From contig CM049314.1 of the NCBI GenBank assembly GCA_026874595.1, positions 27,045,729 through 27,109,728 of the forward strand: a DNA stretch of 64,000 bases, read 5' to 3'. Every line of letters starts with the position of its first letter. The first letter of the stretch is position 1. Shown here piece after piece: positions 44,117 through 56,620 of the stretch. The position numbers were made by a program, and so were the translations under genes. The notes under the pieces are model-generated. The model worked only from the letters and a program-made list of their open reading frames with translations. It was not told the DNA's origin and did no database searches. This stretch comes from Sipunculus nudus. Lineage: Eukaryota > Annelida > Sipuncula > Golfingiida > Sipunculidae.

Positions 44117-46270
44117 ACTAGGGATCCATGGGTCTCGACGCTGAGCTGAATTTGTCTATGCTGAGATTTTTCAAAAATGTGGGTCCTGCCACCTAAAATC
44201 TGAGAACTTCCTATCCTTGAACTTACACTTAGATTTTTATAACATTCTTTTACAAAAAAAGTGACCTTAACCTGTGACCAGGTGAGAACAAAAACTACAA
44301 ATTTCTTCCACATTTTGCAGGTAAGCCATATGTGAAGGATGGAAAGCTTAGGATGAAAAGTTTGGTTTACAATGAGTCTACTATTTTTTTATGACGTGGG
44401 CCGTGTGCCCTTCACCTTTGACCTCGGGAACCTGAAATCTAAATCACTCTAACTTCCGTAATGGATCATTATTAAAACAAGTTTGAAGCTAATATGTCCA
44501 GCAAAACCGGACTTATTGTACAAAAAATATATTTCAATGGATATCTTCTGTGACTTTGGAAGATCTGGAAGATGGAAGGTTTGTGATGAAAAGTTTGACC
44601 TAAATCCTTTTAAAGAAATGGGTCCCGTGTCCATGGCCTTGGAAGTTTGGCTTTAATGCATCCACAATCTTTCTGAATAAGTGGGTTGGGTGACCTTGAC
44701 CTTGACCCCAAAATGTATAGAGTTCTTGCTATAAAGGTGGGCCATATATAGGTCAAGGTTGAAATCCGTATGTCAATCCAAACTGAAGTTATCACCAAGA
44801 AACAAAGTACAGAAAGACGAACAGACGGACAGACAGACACACAGACAGGACGATTACTTTAGGGCATCCGCTTACTCAAGAGGGACCCTAATAACACTGA
44901 AGGTTTCAGGACACGAGATGAAACCACAGTTGCAAAGTTGATAGTTTCAATATAATTTGGCATTCGCAAAAGAAAGGGGGAAAAAACAAGTAAAAATAAA
45001 AAAAATACAGTTGGCGCGACCAGTCTTCAGGAACTGAAGAAACCAATCATAATCAATATACACGTGAGGTTTCAGGACACTAGATGAAACTGAAATTGAG
45101 AAACGGTCTCAACTGCTGTCATTTGAGTCTCAAAACAGGGAAAAAATCGTACAAATTAGCAAAAAAAAGTAAAAAACCACTTTTCGGGAACTAATAACCC
45201 TAGTCATTGACAATATTAAGGTCAAAATTCAGAGCAACCCATGCATAAATTGTTAAGATACTGAAGGTTTTTTTTATCAGGTTTTCACAAATTCTGGGCG
45301 GTATTTACCAGCCCCACTGTTCGGAGTATGTAGGTCACAGTGACCTAATTTCAGGTTTATATGGATATTTTTTATGGACGTTGTTACGTTGGTCTTTTTA
45401 TTGTGTGACACGTGCGTAACTCGTGTCGTGACACCCTCGCCGGGCCGTTTGTTATATTCGCAGTTTAATCCGTAATGGTTGAACTCTTGTTGTCATGCTG
45501 GCGTGGGGCGAGCTCACGTGTACATCATGGTGTGAAGAGGCAGGGCGATGTTTTTTCTTGATGATTCCTGTAACGCGTGCATACTGTGTTGTGTAAGGTC
45601 TTTTAGACTGTTCGGGAAGTGGAAAATTCTCGGCTGGGGGTGATGAGTATATAAAGGGGCTGTGTTTTAGAGCCGAGAGGGCAGCAGAGAAGATTTTCAG
45701 CGGACGCAAAAGCGTGTGTCTGTTTCTGGGACCTTATCCGACGAGTGCTGCAATTATAAATTTTCATTTAGACTTCAGTTTACTTTCTGAATTGTTACAA
45801 GAGCTTTACACTGGACTGTCATTCTCCGAGAGTATACCTTTAAAGAACTTATCGTTGTGACGGTGGTGGTATCCAGGTACTGTGCACTTTGTGTATTGAG
45901 TTGTTGTTATACCGCTGTTTTACTGTATAATTGTATTGAATTAGTATATTGTAATGTTAGGGCTGTTTTAAGAAAAAATTATGGTTATTTGTTAACAAAG
46001 ATCCACTGACTTTTTTATTCATTTCCCTAGACATTTCTCGCTGCCTAGTGTTACAGAATCTGATCTGATTTTTTTATCTCCATTACAAAATTTGTGTTCA
46101 TCACGCATACGTGATCAGTTTATATTAGGTTCCTTAACAACTTTTGATATTCAGGTTATAGGTTATAGCTAATAGGTTTCTAGGTCCAATGGCGTGAAAA
46201 CGCGCCAGTCTAACTGACAGACAGACGGACGGACGGTCGGACGTATGACGGACTATAGCTCAGTTGACTT
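44117..46270 (+). repeat. Hairpin-repeat element interrupted by a solo LTR
   Basis: 5' edge GGGATCCATGGGTCTCGACG at 44117. Then several ~150-bp modules with GTGACCTTGACC-type words and GCCATATATGTGAAGGATGG-like phrases (44.19-44.77 kb), a GACAGACAGACAC tract, then the GTTTCAGGACACTAGATGAA modules (44.9-45.15 kb). An LTR (45382-46139) splits the region just after AGGTTTATATGGATATTTTT. The 3' part resumes with TTTCTAGGTCCAATGGCG and GACGGACGGACGGTCGG (46223-46241) and CTATAGCTCAGTTGACTTTA. Confidence 0.65.
45382..46139 (+). mobile_element. Solo LTR, copy 2
   Basis: Begins TGTTACGT and ends TCCTTAACA. The TG..CA termini and body match the 16.75-kb copy (TATA box TATATAAAG at 45648, GGGGCTGTGTTTTAGAGCCG, GTGGTGGTATCCAGGTACTG, TTAGTATATTGTAATGTTA). 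The flanks ACGT and ACTT fit a 4-bp target duplication with one change. It is ~95 bp shorter than copy 1 through internal deletions. It is inserted in a hairpin-repeat element, so it is younger than that element. An 85-codon minus frame inside is not a gene. Confidence 0.75.
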
Positions 46271-46282
46271 TAGGGTAATACA

Positions 46283-48172
46283 AAAAAACAAATGACTCAT
46301 GGGTCACGACGCTCAGATGACTAGCATGCCATTTTAGTCTTCCATTCACAACAGGAACGTATCGTCTGAAAGCCAAACTGAGATTAATCTCAGATGTGAT
46401 CTTGACCTTTACCAAGCTAGACAGTGAAGACGGATTTCATTCATGAATGGTCAAAACAGAATAATAAGATCAAGGTAACGAGTACTTGGTTTAAACTAAT
46501 TGTCTGTCAAATTTGATGACAAAGATTTATCACTTTCACATGAAATTCTAAAGATGATGAAATTTAGTTGTATCTTAATGATCAAGGTCAAGGTCACAAT
46601 TTTACCTTTTCAAAGAAACGACTTGTGATTCAACTTTGGGGGTAAAATCTTCAGTACTTCAAAAGTAAAAGGGGTCAGAATTATATTATATTTACGCATA
46701 ACCTGCATTGAAGGTCAAGGTCAAGTTTTCAGACTCCTCCACAATTTTTGCAGAAACAACTGGTGTGTCTAATTTGAAGAAAAATATGGAGTACTCCTAA
46801 AATTACAGGGGTCATAATAAATTACATATTTCTGCAGATATGGATGTCATCAAAGAACTGATATGTATGCCGTTTCAAATTTGAGAAAAAATACTTCCAG
46901 TACTTCTGGGTTTTAGTGTTCACAAATATTCTCCATTTTGGCTCATTTTAATACTAAAGGATGAACACATGATAAAACACCAGGTTTCAGGACACTAGAT
47001 GAAACACAGCTGGTAAACCGGTGCCATTGATGTAATTTGGCAGTCGCAAATATAAAGGAAAACTTTGTTCAAATATATAAAAACAGGTGAAACCACAGCT
47101 GAGAAACTGTCATTTGATTGTCACAAAAAAGAAAACAAATAGAAAATACAGGTGGCACCACCAGTCTTATGCAACTAATCTAACTGTCCATGATCAATAA
47201 GATTAACAACATTCATTTCATGTTTTAATCATCGAGATACTCGAGGTTTTGTATCAAATTTTTGATTATATCTTTCGGTGCACGAACGTTCCCCATAGCC
47301 TCAGAGAATATAGGTAGAGGTGACTTAATTTCCGGTTTCCAAGGATATTTTTTTTAACACACTGGCTTTCATTTAGAGGTGTTAGGGTCCATCGGTTCCG
47401 ATATGTTACGTGCTAAGTAACCTCCGCTATAGATCAGCATGACTGAGGTAAACAAAAGACATAATAGGTCATGACGCTCAGCTGAACTGACATACAGTTG
47501 ATACAAGGATAAATTGTTGTTATTATGATCTGTTGAAAAATATTTGTAAAGCACATTGATCAATGGATAGACTTCCAGAGTCCTCAAGAGCCTGTTTTTG
47601 CTCATAATCCTCAGAAAATAGGTAACAGCGATCTAACTTTAGGTTTCCAAGAAGATTTTACTAGGAAATGTAACATGTTCCCTTTTGACTAGGCTACTCT
47701 AAACCTGTTTTTTCACAGTGACATAGCTCAAAGAAACAAGTTCATAGTGACCTTATTTTGGATGTCAAAAGAGATATTACAATACCCATTGTTATTAAGA
47801 AAGGCATTTCTGAATCCAACAATTAAGATTTTTGCCCTGTCGTACTTTCTGGGGGCTAAAAAATAGCTTTTTTGCCCGAAACACATTGATTTTGGGTTAG
47901 AGCCTTATTTCAGGTTCCAAAAGAGACTTGTTAAGGACTTCGCTTGATGTTGCATTGGATGACTCTTAGTCTAAAAGGAAATATTGGTGGCCTGCCTGAC
48001 TGTCTGGGTGCTTAAAGGTCGCAATGACATAATATGAGGTTGACTATTTGGCCAGAACCTCCTTGGACGTTGCGTCAGAATATTCTAGGCTTAACGATTA
48101 CAATATGTGCCCTGTTTAATTTTCTTGGTGCTCACAATAATTGTTTTTACCAGTGGACACAGGACTGTTATA

Positions 48173-48220
<48 letters not shown>

Positions 48221-48880
48221 ATACTACTAATACTATCTAATTTCAAGTTTCCAAAGACATTTTCTCTGAATGTCACATTAAATGATTCTAGGTCAAATGA
48301 ATACAATTTGTGCCCTTTCTGATTATCTAGATGCCAAAATAATGTTTTAATTCAATAGAATATAATTAACGTTACCTTATGTCAATTGCCCAATGATATT
48401 TGTCTTGGTCCTCCGTGGATGTACCGTTAGAAGTATCTAGTTCTAACTGTTTACGCCTGTGTCAGCCAGACTACTTTATTTGGGGTCTCAAAAATAGAGA
48501 AAATGCATTCATTAGTAGAAAAATACAGGTGGTGCCACCAGTCTTCATGAATTGATGAAACATTCCATGATAATGTCCATGGAAAAATCATTGCAGTAAA
48601 TGCGTCAATTATTCAGATACTGGAGCTTTTGTATCAAATTTTCAATTATTCTGGGGCTACGTACGATTCCCATAGCTCGGAGGATATGTCGCAATCACTT
48701 AATTTCGCGTTACCCAGGATGTAATTTATGGAACCCCATGGATTTCCAGTTAGAAGTTTCTAGGTCTAGCGGTTACAATATGTGACCTGCTAACAGACAA
48801 CTGTACTGTCGTCCGGACGGACGGACGACGGACAAATAATAATCGCTAAAGCTCAGATGACTTTCAGTCATTTTGGCTTA
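46283..48880 (+). repeat. Tract of hairpin-repeat family copies
   Basis: Edges at 46284 (CAAATGACTCATGGGTCACG then ACGCTCAGATGA) and 47463 (AATAGGTCATGACGCTCAGC). Between them is sequence related to the 23.6-24.4 kb tandem array (AAGGTCAAGGTCA, AGTACTTCAAAAGTAAA; 46.44-46.95 kb). From 46.97 kb come GTTTCAGGACACTAGATGAA modules. From 47.66 to 48.4 kb are several degenerate repeats of TTCTAGG...ACAATATGTGCCCTG. The end has GGACGGACGGACGACGGAC (48815-48833) and GCTAAAGCTCAGATGACTTT. No genes. Confidence 0.6.
48176..48216. repeat. (TA)n microsatellite
   Basis: Perfect TA run of about 41 bp. Frames on both strands across it are artefacts. Confidence 0.97.
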
Positions 48881-49248
48881 TAACAATGGCACAGAGGTTT
48901 ACATGATGCATCAGAATCGGACTTAACAAATAATAAAGATGTGTACTGAGTTTACATGTTTCCTCTACATTGCACTTATCTGGTTAAAGTTAGCATGATC
49001 ATATTCATCCAACACGCAATAAAATATATGGAAGGTAAATTGCTGATAAAATCTTGATTAGAAGGTTCCTAGTTATGTGTCAACTTCATGCATTAACATT
49101 AGATAACACTACATGCCCCAGATCTATTTATATCGCAACTTCCTGGTTTTTTGATTACTATGATATATTGGAAGCTACTAGTTTATCGCAAGTCTGGAGT
49201 GAACCTTTCCCAACATGCCATCGTCTGAGCTAGAAGAAACATATAATC

Positions 49249-50558
49249 ATGGATAAGCGGAAGTTACTCTCTACAGTGTCTTTCAAATTTTTGCTGATAT
49301 TCAATCATTTTTCAGAAGTCAGTAACCGGTATGCCTGTGAACGTACAGATAGCTGCCTTTTACACGGTATGCCTGGATGGACTGGAGTACTAAATGTTGA
49401 ACTTTTGGAACCCCTGGCGGTACTGACAACATTGAACCTGTCGAACTGTAGTGTGTTCTCATTGGGAACAAATGCCTCTTCGGAGGAGGTATCGGTAAAA
49501 TACATGCATCTGTCTTCAAATTATATTGATAAAATCGCCAAAGGCCAACTTCTTAAACTACGTACACTTCACGAGTTGTATATGGACAGGAATAAAGTAG
49601 AGATTATCGAGCAGGGTGCATTCCAAAATCTGACGGAATAATCGATTCTGGATCAGAGTCACAACAATCTCACGGGCTTCATTTATGAGATATTTCAGGG
49701 ACTGATCAATTTGCAGTATTTAAATCTGGGTCATAACCAGTTGACTTATTTTACATCAGATCATTTCACCGTATTGCCAAGACTGGCCACACTTCGTCTC
49801 CCACATAACAATATAAAGAGGGTAGAAGCCAAAGTCAGCTTGCCGGAGTCTCTTGATTGGCTTGATCTCACAGCGAACAAGCTTCATGGTCTCCCCTATT
49901 TTCAGTCATGTGGTGCGACCATCACCTTGATGGAAAATGACATTCACTGTGGTTGTATAGTTCCAAACTGCACCATCCATCTCTCAGATAAGTGTAGGAT
50001 GCAGTTCAAATGTTCTTCACCCACGCATCTCGAACAGGTAATACCAGACGTGAACATCAGTTACAATTATTATGGATGTAACAATCTTACTGTTATTGAT
50101 GCATCTACTGTAGAGGAAAACGACCTTCCAAGGCACTCGGACTTTATTAATTTTATTGGCTTTTGCAACATCTCAGCGCCACATCTTAAATTTAACGGCA
50201 CTCACATTATGTGTTGGGGATTTGCTAACCCTGCTCCTGTTCTTGAATTACACAAATCTGGAAAGATAGAATGGTACGTAAATCCAGATAAGGATGAATC
50301 TGGGTTCACCTATTTGTCAAGATTTGAGGAAAATTTGCTCACGGCAATTACACGTGCGTATCTCGGAATAACATAACAAAGGAAGAGCTCAATGTCACTC
50401 TTTTGGTTTCTGGTCACGAGAATGAGAGGACAAGGAGCAGTACTGAGGAAACCAGAGTCATCATTCAAGACATTGTGTTTTGTCCACCCAGTGTATTCTT
50501 ACTGTTTTTTGCTTCGGCAGCCCTGATTCTCAGTTGTAACCTTTGTTCAAACGCATAG
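49249..50558 (+). pseudogene. LRR-Ig transmembrane protein, copy 3 (divergent; one stop, one frameshift)
   Basis: Starts MDKRKLLSTVSFKFLLIF (signal peptide to about residue 25); LRRNT YACERTDSCLLHGMPGW; LRRs (LTTLNLSNCSV, LHELYMDRNKVEII, LQYLNLGHNQLT, LDWLDLTANKLHGLP); LRRCT NDIHCGCIVPNCTIHLSDKC; Ig first cysteine in THIMCWGFANPAP. Two lesions are seen. A TAA at 49639-49641 falls where a Leu-like codon is expected (ENLTE-stop-SILD), and the same frame continues. A one-base loss near 50331-50345 shifts the frame (GNYTCVSRNNIT is read from 50343 in the next frame), and that frame runs to TAG at 50556-50558. After the Ig domain come a Ser/Thr/Glu-rich linker and a terminal helix PPSVFLLFFASAALIL, then CNLCSNA. 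Same architecture as copies 1-2 but much more diverged, so an older paralogue. Confidence 0.85.
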
Positions 50559-50586
50559 TGGGATGGGCTTCCAACTTGGAATCATT

Positions 50587-50592
50587 AATAAA
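50587..50592 (+). terminator. Polyadenylation signal candidate, LRR-Ig copy 3
   Basis: AATAAA 29 bp after the TAG at 50556-50558, a plausible position for a short 3' UTR. Confidence 0.45.
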
Positions 50593-52790
50593 GTAAGGCC
50601 ACTGCAGAATGAGAAACATTCTAAGAAACACTTGCATTAGCGACTGTATTACAGTGTGGTTTTCAGAACTGATCGTACACCTACGATCTGGAATAATATT
50701 TATATCCTGGAGTGCATTCTCGCTGTTCAACTATGGTTGCAAAGCCATTGAGAGCTCCGAGATAAATGATTATTTCTATGAGAAATATATAGCCTTGCTA
50801 TCCTTTTTTAATGGAATTATAAAAATAAAAATCATATTCACAACCAGAAAATCAGAAATGGGCTCAAGATAGATTAGTCAAAGTATTAAAGTGCAGTCTG
50901 AAAAACATTTAATTAGTGGGTTTCCAGAATATTAGTGGTTTACCGGAAATATATAAGGAAGGTGCTTACTGGTGAAAATACCACATACCTGTTGGAATAA
51001 ATTTGTTACTTAAATCAGTGTAATTGCCTCAAAAACCTAAATGCACTAGTGGACTGGTTGACTATTAAAAACTGGATGTGCTTAAACAAAACCCCTGCTG
51101 TAATGTGTGTAATGTTTATACTGTTCATTCATATGTATCCACGATACAATAAAATGTATGATGCCCGGCTGCATTGGACGGTTATTTATATACTTAAAAA
51201 CCCTAATTGCAAACCTGGGGGAAAATAATAATGCCAGTACTTCAGGAAAAGAGTTTCGTGTTTTTGAACAAAAAATGAATTTTACTTTGTAGATTGGATG
51301 AAATCAAATGGTGTTATCATGCGACCATTAAAATTGAAACAAAGTATTGCATGGATGGTTTTTCAATTAAGAATATCCTTTCAATAAATCAGGTGCTCCT
51401 TACATTTAAAATGTATGTTATAGTAGAAAGATATATAATCAGAAGACAAGTAATTTAATGTAAATTATTGTAAGGAAATTTAAAGAAACACGGGACCAAT
51501 CGGTCAGAGTTCTAAACTGAAGTTGTCCTTGAAAGTAATGTCTAAAATAATAACAAATGAAGATAATATCTGAGACACAAAGGTAAAGTAGTACATGGTG
51601 TTTTAATTTTCTAGGTTTGCATAAATAAGTAAGGAATTTTTTTTTTAATTTTATAAAATGATTATCGTTGCTATAATAACTCCATGCCCACAGTGAACAG
51701 GTGCAAGGTTTGGGGGGGGGGGGGGGGTGGCTGATGGAAGTAACAGTATCTCTGCATAAACATGCAGGATATGAAAATAAATTAAACAGTACTAACAAGA
51801 ATTGCTGAATGCGCAATTGCTAAATATTTTTTTTTAAATATCTTCTTTATCACTTTATTTCCTGTTCTGCTTGGAAGGTAAATAATGAATAAATAATTAC
51901 ATTAGATCCTATTAAATCAAATTGTTTTCAATTTTAAAAAAATGTTTCATTTGCAATATTACACATCCGAATATATATAAGTTATTAAAAAATTTAGGAC
52001 TTAAATAGTTAAGATCAATATACATACAGCATATAAAAGTTTTTTTTTCAAACGTGCCCTTCAAAAAAAGTTCATAATTAATGAATATTCAATGATAACA
52101 AGAGAGATAGACAGACAAAACTGATCCCTTATTTCCCGTCCTCGGGAGGATAGAATATAGGTTTCAATTATATCCTACTTGTTTTTCTTATATTAATGTT
52201 GAACACATTTATACATCTGCAATTGAATTTATGTCCCAGTCCACGGTGCAAGGACTCAATGACAGGGGAGGGGGAATCGTTGGAATAGCAACACCTCTGC
52301 TGTACATACAGGACAAAACAAACCCGTTAGAGTAGTATGCATTTAAATAAGGTAGGGATAATGAATAATGGTTACATTAGATCCTCATTTTTATTATAAA
52401 TATTTTTTTAAGTTTATAGTTTGTATACATTTCAAATTTAACGTTTATATCTGAATTTATGTAGATTCACAATTCAATATTGAACCATCATATATCTAGA
52501 ATTTTGTTAGATAACAAAACATTACGCATACAATGTATTTATTTTTACCAAAAATATCTGGTATAAATTGGCAAAATAATAAATATCTAAAAAGTTATAA
52601 ATCTTCAAAAATTCACAATTCTACGTATAGGTTTAATTATTTTAAATTTGTTGAACATATATAAAGGAAAATCGATTTCTTAAAAAATGATACATAACTA
52701 CATGGCATCATATGGATCACTATTTCACGAATCGTTTTGTATATTGAAGTGGAAACAGCATTACCATTGGGCAAATACAGTTCATACAAT
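50593..52790. other. Non-coding stretch
   Basis: AT-rich, with a 14-15 nt G run at 51713-51727. Frames at 50609-50872 and 51439-51816 (minus) show no motifs; the latter reads the G run as polyproline. Confidence 0.45.
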
Positions 52791-53035
52791 AATGTGATAA
52801 TAGAATGCTAATGACAACTGAGGTTTTCCTTAATATCTCAAAAGGCCGAAGTCACAATAACCCAATTTATGGATTGATAGGAGATTTGGGGACATATAAC
52901 AGTGTGCAGAATTTTTATTTCGTATTCGTAGGTCTAACGGTTTCAAAACGTACCAGTTAGACAAACAGACGACTGACTATGGACCATAAATATAGCTCAG
53001 CTAATTTGTAATCAGCTTAGCTTAAAATTCATGCA
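52791..53035 (+). repeat. Hairpin-repeat 3' piece, degenerate
   Basis: Contains TAGGTCTAACGGTTTCAAAA then CGTACCAGTTAGACAAACAG and a weak end TATAGCTCAGCTAATTTGTA then ATCAGCTTAGCTTAAA (52991-53025). Confidence 0.5.
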
Positions 53036-54908
53036 GGTTTTATAGAATTTTTAAAGAAAACATTTTTACTTCTTGTTGGTTTCTGAAAAGGTATTCCGTG
53101 TTCTCAGCTTGCTTCCATGCTGCTTATGTTTTTACTAAATAATTTCTACAACGCAGTAGGGGGGCAGTCCTCGCACGTCTCTACCTCACCCCATGCACAC
53201 TGGGCAAGCAGTCGTGATTCATTGATATCATTTGTTCCACATAGCCCCAGAATTTTGGTGTTGGATCCATCATTGATAACATTATACTATTACTGCGAGA
53301 TAATGGAATTGGCGGTAATTGTTGTTAACCCTATACTAGGGCCTATGTGTGGATGTCGATCTCCCCCCCCCCCCCCCACCTAAAAACGGATGGAAGAATA
53401 ATACCATTTTCTCTTAATATGCGTGTTCGCATATATAGTAATTTGCCTACATTGATTTTTGTGTATTATGATAATACATGAAGAATTTTTGTTTGTTTTT
53501 TTTTCAGCCGAAGGTGCTTATCAGCATCAAACAGATTGACTACAGATCTTAAAATAAATTTTCAGGTTGTAAAGTGTTATTCATATGCCATTCATTTGTT
53601 TTTCAAAGTGAAACATTTGCAATATGAGTAATGGAACATTCGACCGAGTGGGGGAAAAAATTGATTATTCACAACTATATCAATGAACCTGGCAAATTTT
53701 ATATTTATATATATATATATATATACTATTGTTTTCTTTTTATTTAATAACCTTTACGGAGTTGTAATAAGATTCATGTTCCTACTGCACAGGTGCAATG
53801 ACTCAATGGCGGGGGCTTGATAATGGAGTTTCAACAACACAGCATATACATAACGGATATCGAATATAATTCAACAGTGCTTACAGGTAAAAAATAGTAT
53901 TCATAATTGTTAAATATTCAAAAATAGACAGAGAGATGGATAGATAAAGCTGCTTACTTTTTTTCAATTCTGCAGAAACAATTATATAATGCACAAATGT
54001 TTCCATTAGGGCCTCCTTTTTGGCATCAATTTTGTTTTATGTTTATAGATTTTATACATTAATAATATAACATTCTTGTGAATAATGTTGATGTTATGTC
54101 TAGAGATTAACTTTCTAACGACTTAATGTACTAAATAAATCTGTTCCCGCAAATTTACGAACACTTAAACTAATCATGGATTCAGGCCGGTGATAAACAC
54201 GCTAGTACAGTATTGGTAATGCGTGCATAAAATCTTTGCAGCCATGAGGAATACCATTTCATAGTAAAACCGGTTATGTAGAATTAGAAAGAGATCTTCC
54301 AGTGTTGTAAAAGGAAAATGACAATGCATTAACAGTCGGCTTCAGTGATTCGAACTAAACAAGCCAAACGACATTTGTTGGAACATGTGTATCTTTACGA
54401 CTAAATAAAAATGTGTTCCCTTAAAAAAAGTTTTCATTTCAAATTCCCAAGATACAATGAAGTTAGAAATGCTTTCATACTTTAACCTAACAAAAACAGA
54501 TACTTTGATATTTTGCCTGATCTGTCCAGTCATTATTCCCATTGTGTAGCAACTTTATCCAATATAACCATTTTTCAAATTATATATTTATTGTAGAAAA
54601 TTAAATGCGAATAAATAAACATAAATAAAATACTCTGATTTCTGGTAATTCATAAACCACACTCTCGTTAATTATTACGAATGCAAAATGAAAGAATATG
54701 ATATATATAAAAATATATTTACAAATAATCTAATAAATATATATACATATAACCCTGCAAGAACACTTTAATGAAAAAATGGTTCCAGGAAGAACCTTCC
54801 TGTAGGGTTCTCAGAGGAATACATAATCAGGGTTACATAGGGTTACTTAGGGTTCCCCAAAGAACCCCCGGGGAGCTTTCCATGAAGGACTCTGACCAGA
54901 GGGTTATA
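53036..54908. other. Non-coding stretch
   Basis: AT-rich, with a C run at 53362-53377 and a short TA run at 53706-53726. No recognisable genes; the frame at 53117-53383 ends in the C run. Confidence 0.45.
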
Positions 54909-55129
54909 CAGTCGAACCTCTATAATGTGGGTACCCTTGGGACTTTGCCAAACTGCCCACTTTACACAGGTGCCCACTATATGGAGATAATAGCTGCCCC
55001 ATTCAATGATCCCACCTACTATGAGATATTATCATAGTTGTTCCAGTTTTAAGAGTATATATATTAACTTGATGTATGTACATTCTTCCTGTTTTAAACA
55101 CAAAGGTTAAGAAGTAAAAATAATAATTG

Positions 55130-55182
<53 letters not shown>

Positions 55183-55952
55183 CTCAGATATACTATACTG
55201 TTCTCCACACTTTCTGTAAGACAAACCATTCTCATAATTTGTGAAAGGTAATGCTTTATATTTTAGTCTGGGGTTCACATTTTATAACTGGATAGTAACA
55301 GTGAATATGACACAGAATATATGCGAATGACCAGTGTCTGGTGTTGGTCATGAACTGCAACTACAAAGTAAACATTGCACTGAGACAGGGGAACCTTATC
55401 CTATTACTTTATCTCACAGTACCAAGTATTTGGGTGAATGAGCAGGGCATCCAATCATGGTATTAAATATCGCAGTTTCTTTGCTTCATTGAAATAAGAA
55501 AGTGGGGCATTCACTGCTGGCTATAAACATGGAATGACCATACTGAGCAGGCACATCAAAGCAGTCTAATAAGTATGCATGTATTTCATGCCTAGCCTTT
55601 GAGGCAAGAAGGCTATTATCATGATTATGCAATCAGACAGTTATATGCCTCTGACCTCTGTTCATCTGTTTGATCATTACCATTAATAGTTGAGATATCA
55701 ATATTCAATAATTGACGATCACTAATTCTGATTTCTAATATTTGAAATTCACAATAAATAAATAAAAATAATTAAATAGGAAGAAACATCAACTAGGAAA
55801 ATCGATAAATTGCCCACATTAGCTCGGGAAAAGTGCCCACATTAGCTCGGGAAAAGTGCCCACTTTAGCTAAACATAATAAAGAGAAGAAGAAAATGGGA
55901 CTGGCCAAGAGTGCCCACTTCATAGAGGTGCCCACGAAGAGAGGTTCGACTG
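54909..55952. mobile_element. pogo/Tigger-type non-autonomous DNA transposon (complete ends)
   Basis: Left end CAGTCGAACCTCTATAATGT and right end GAAGAGAGGTTCGACTG form terminal inverted repeats. The outer 13 bp are perfect (CAGTCGAACCTCT) and the inner part includes GTGGGTACC or GTGGGCACC. The element is flanked by TA on both sides (54907-54908 and 55953-55954), the target duplication of Tc1/mariner/pogo elements. TIRs starting CAGTCGAACCTCT are typical of the Tigger/pogo group. Inside, GCCCAC-containing words recur, including a 23-bp unit twice in tandem (AGTGCCCACATTAGCTCGGG) near 55810-55860, and there is a (TA)n tract at 55131-55180. No transposase frame, so mobilised in trans. Confidence 0.88.
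55131..55180. repeat. (TA)n microsatellite
   Basis: Perfect TA run of about 50 bp within the pogo-type element. Confidence 0.97.
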
Positions 55953-56052
55953 TACTTGGTTCCCCATTGGTACCAGCGTATATTTTCGATATCCGTGTCC
56001 CAACCGATAGCCAACTATTCCTTGTGATTAGAGCCCCTCCCCTATATGACCA

Positions 56053-56055
<3 letters not shown>

Positions 56056-56107
<52 letters not shown>
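56056..56107. repeat. (TA)n microsatellite
   Basis: Perfect TA run of about 52 bp. Confidence 0.97.
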
Positions 56108-56110
<3 letters not shown>

Positions 56111-56620
56111 TATATAGGAACCTACTACAATCCAAGGTGATAATCTATTTTTTTTTTATTTTCTTTGGGAAATGTAGCTTAGTCATCCTAGTGCATAAAT
56201 TGATGAATTATTAAATACATACGAGTTATTAATTAGAGATTTTTTTAGCCATAGGCTGTTCACTGCAACCCATGTTATTGTCTGCATTTGTAAGTCTTTA
56301 AGATACAAGTAAATCCCTGAATTTGCGATATCATTCCACTGAAAAAAAAAAATTGACTTATACTTATTATGTTACGTGTTTCCATAATATTTGCCAACTT
56401 AATATTATACTATTCATTGCATTTAATATTCGTGTTTTAAGTATGCATAAATTGGAATACATCTATATGTTGCCGATTTGCGCTCATGCATTTTCTTATG
56501 TTCAAAGTTTCAGAAAGACTTTTTTTACCTAATTTTTATGCATAAAACCGACAGCTTAATTGTTCGGGGGCGGGGCATTTTATAAAACTCTAACGCTTTG
56601 TCATCATCGTTTATATAATA
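56108..56620. other. Non-coding stretch
   Basis: AT-rich sequence between the TA run and the first copy of the large duplication. The 69-codon frame at 56323-56532 has no motifs. Confidence 0.4.

Noticed and set aside
51439-51816. 125-codon minus frame with a leader-like N-terminus and polyproline
   Set aside because: The polyproline is a G homopolymer; the rest lacks motifs and codon bias.
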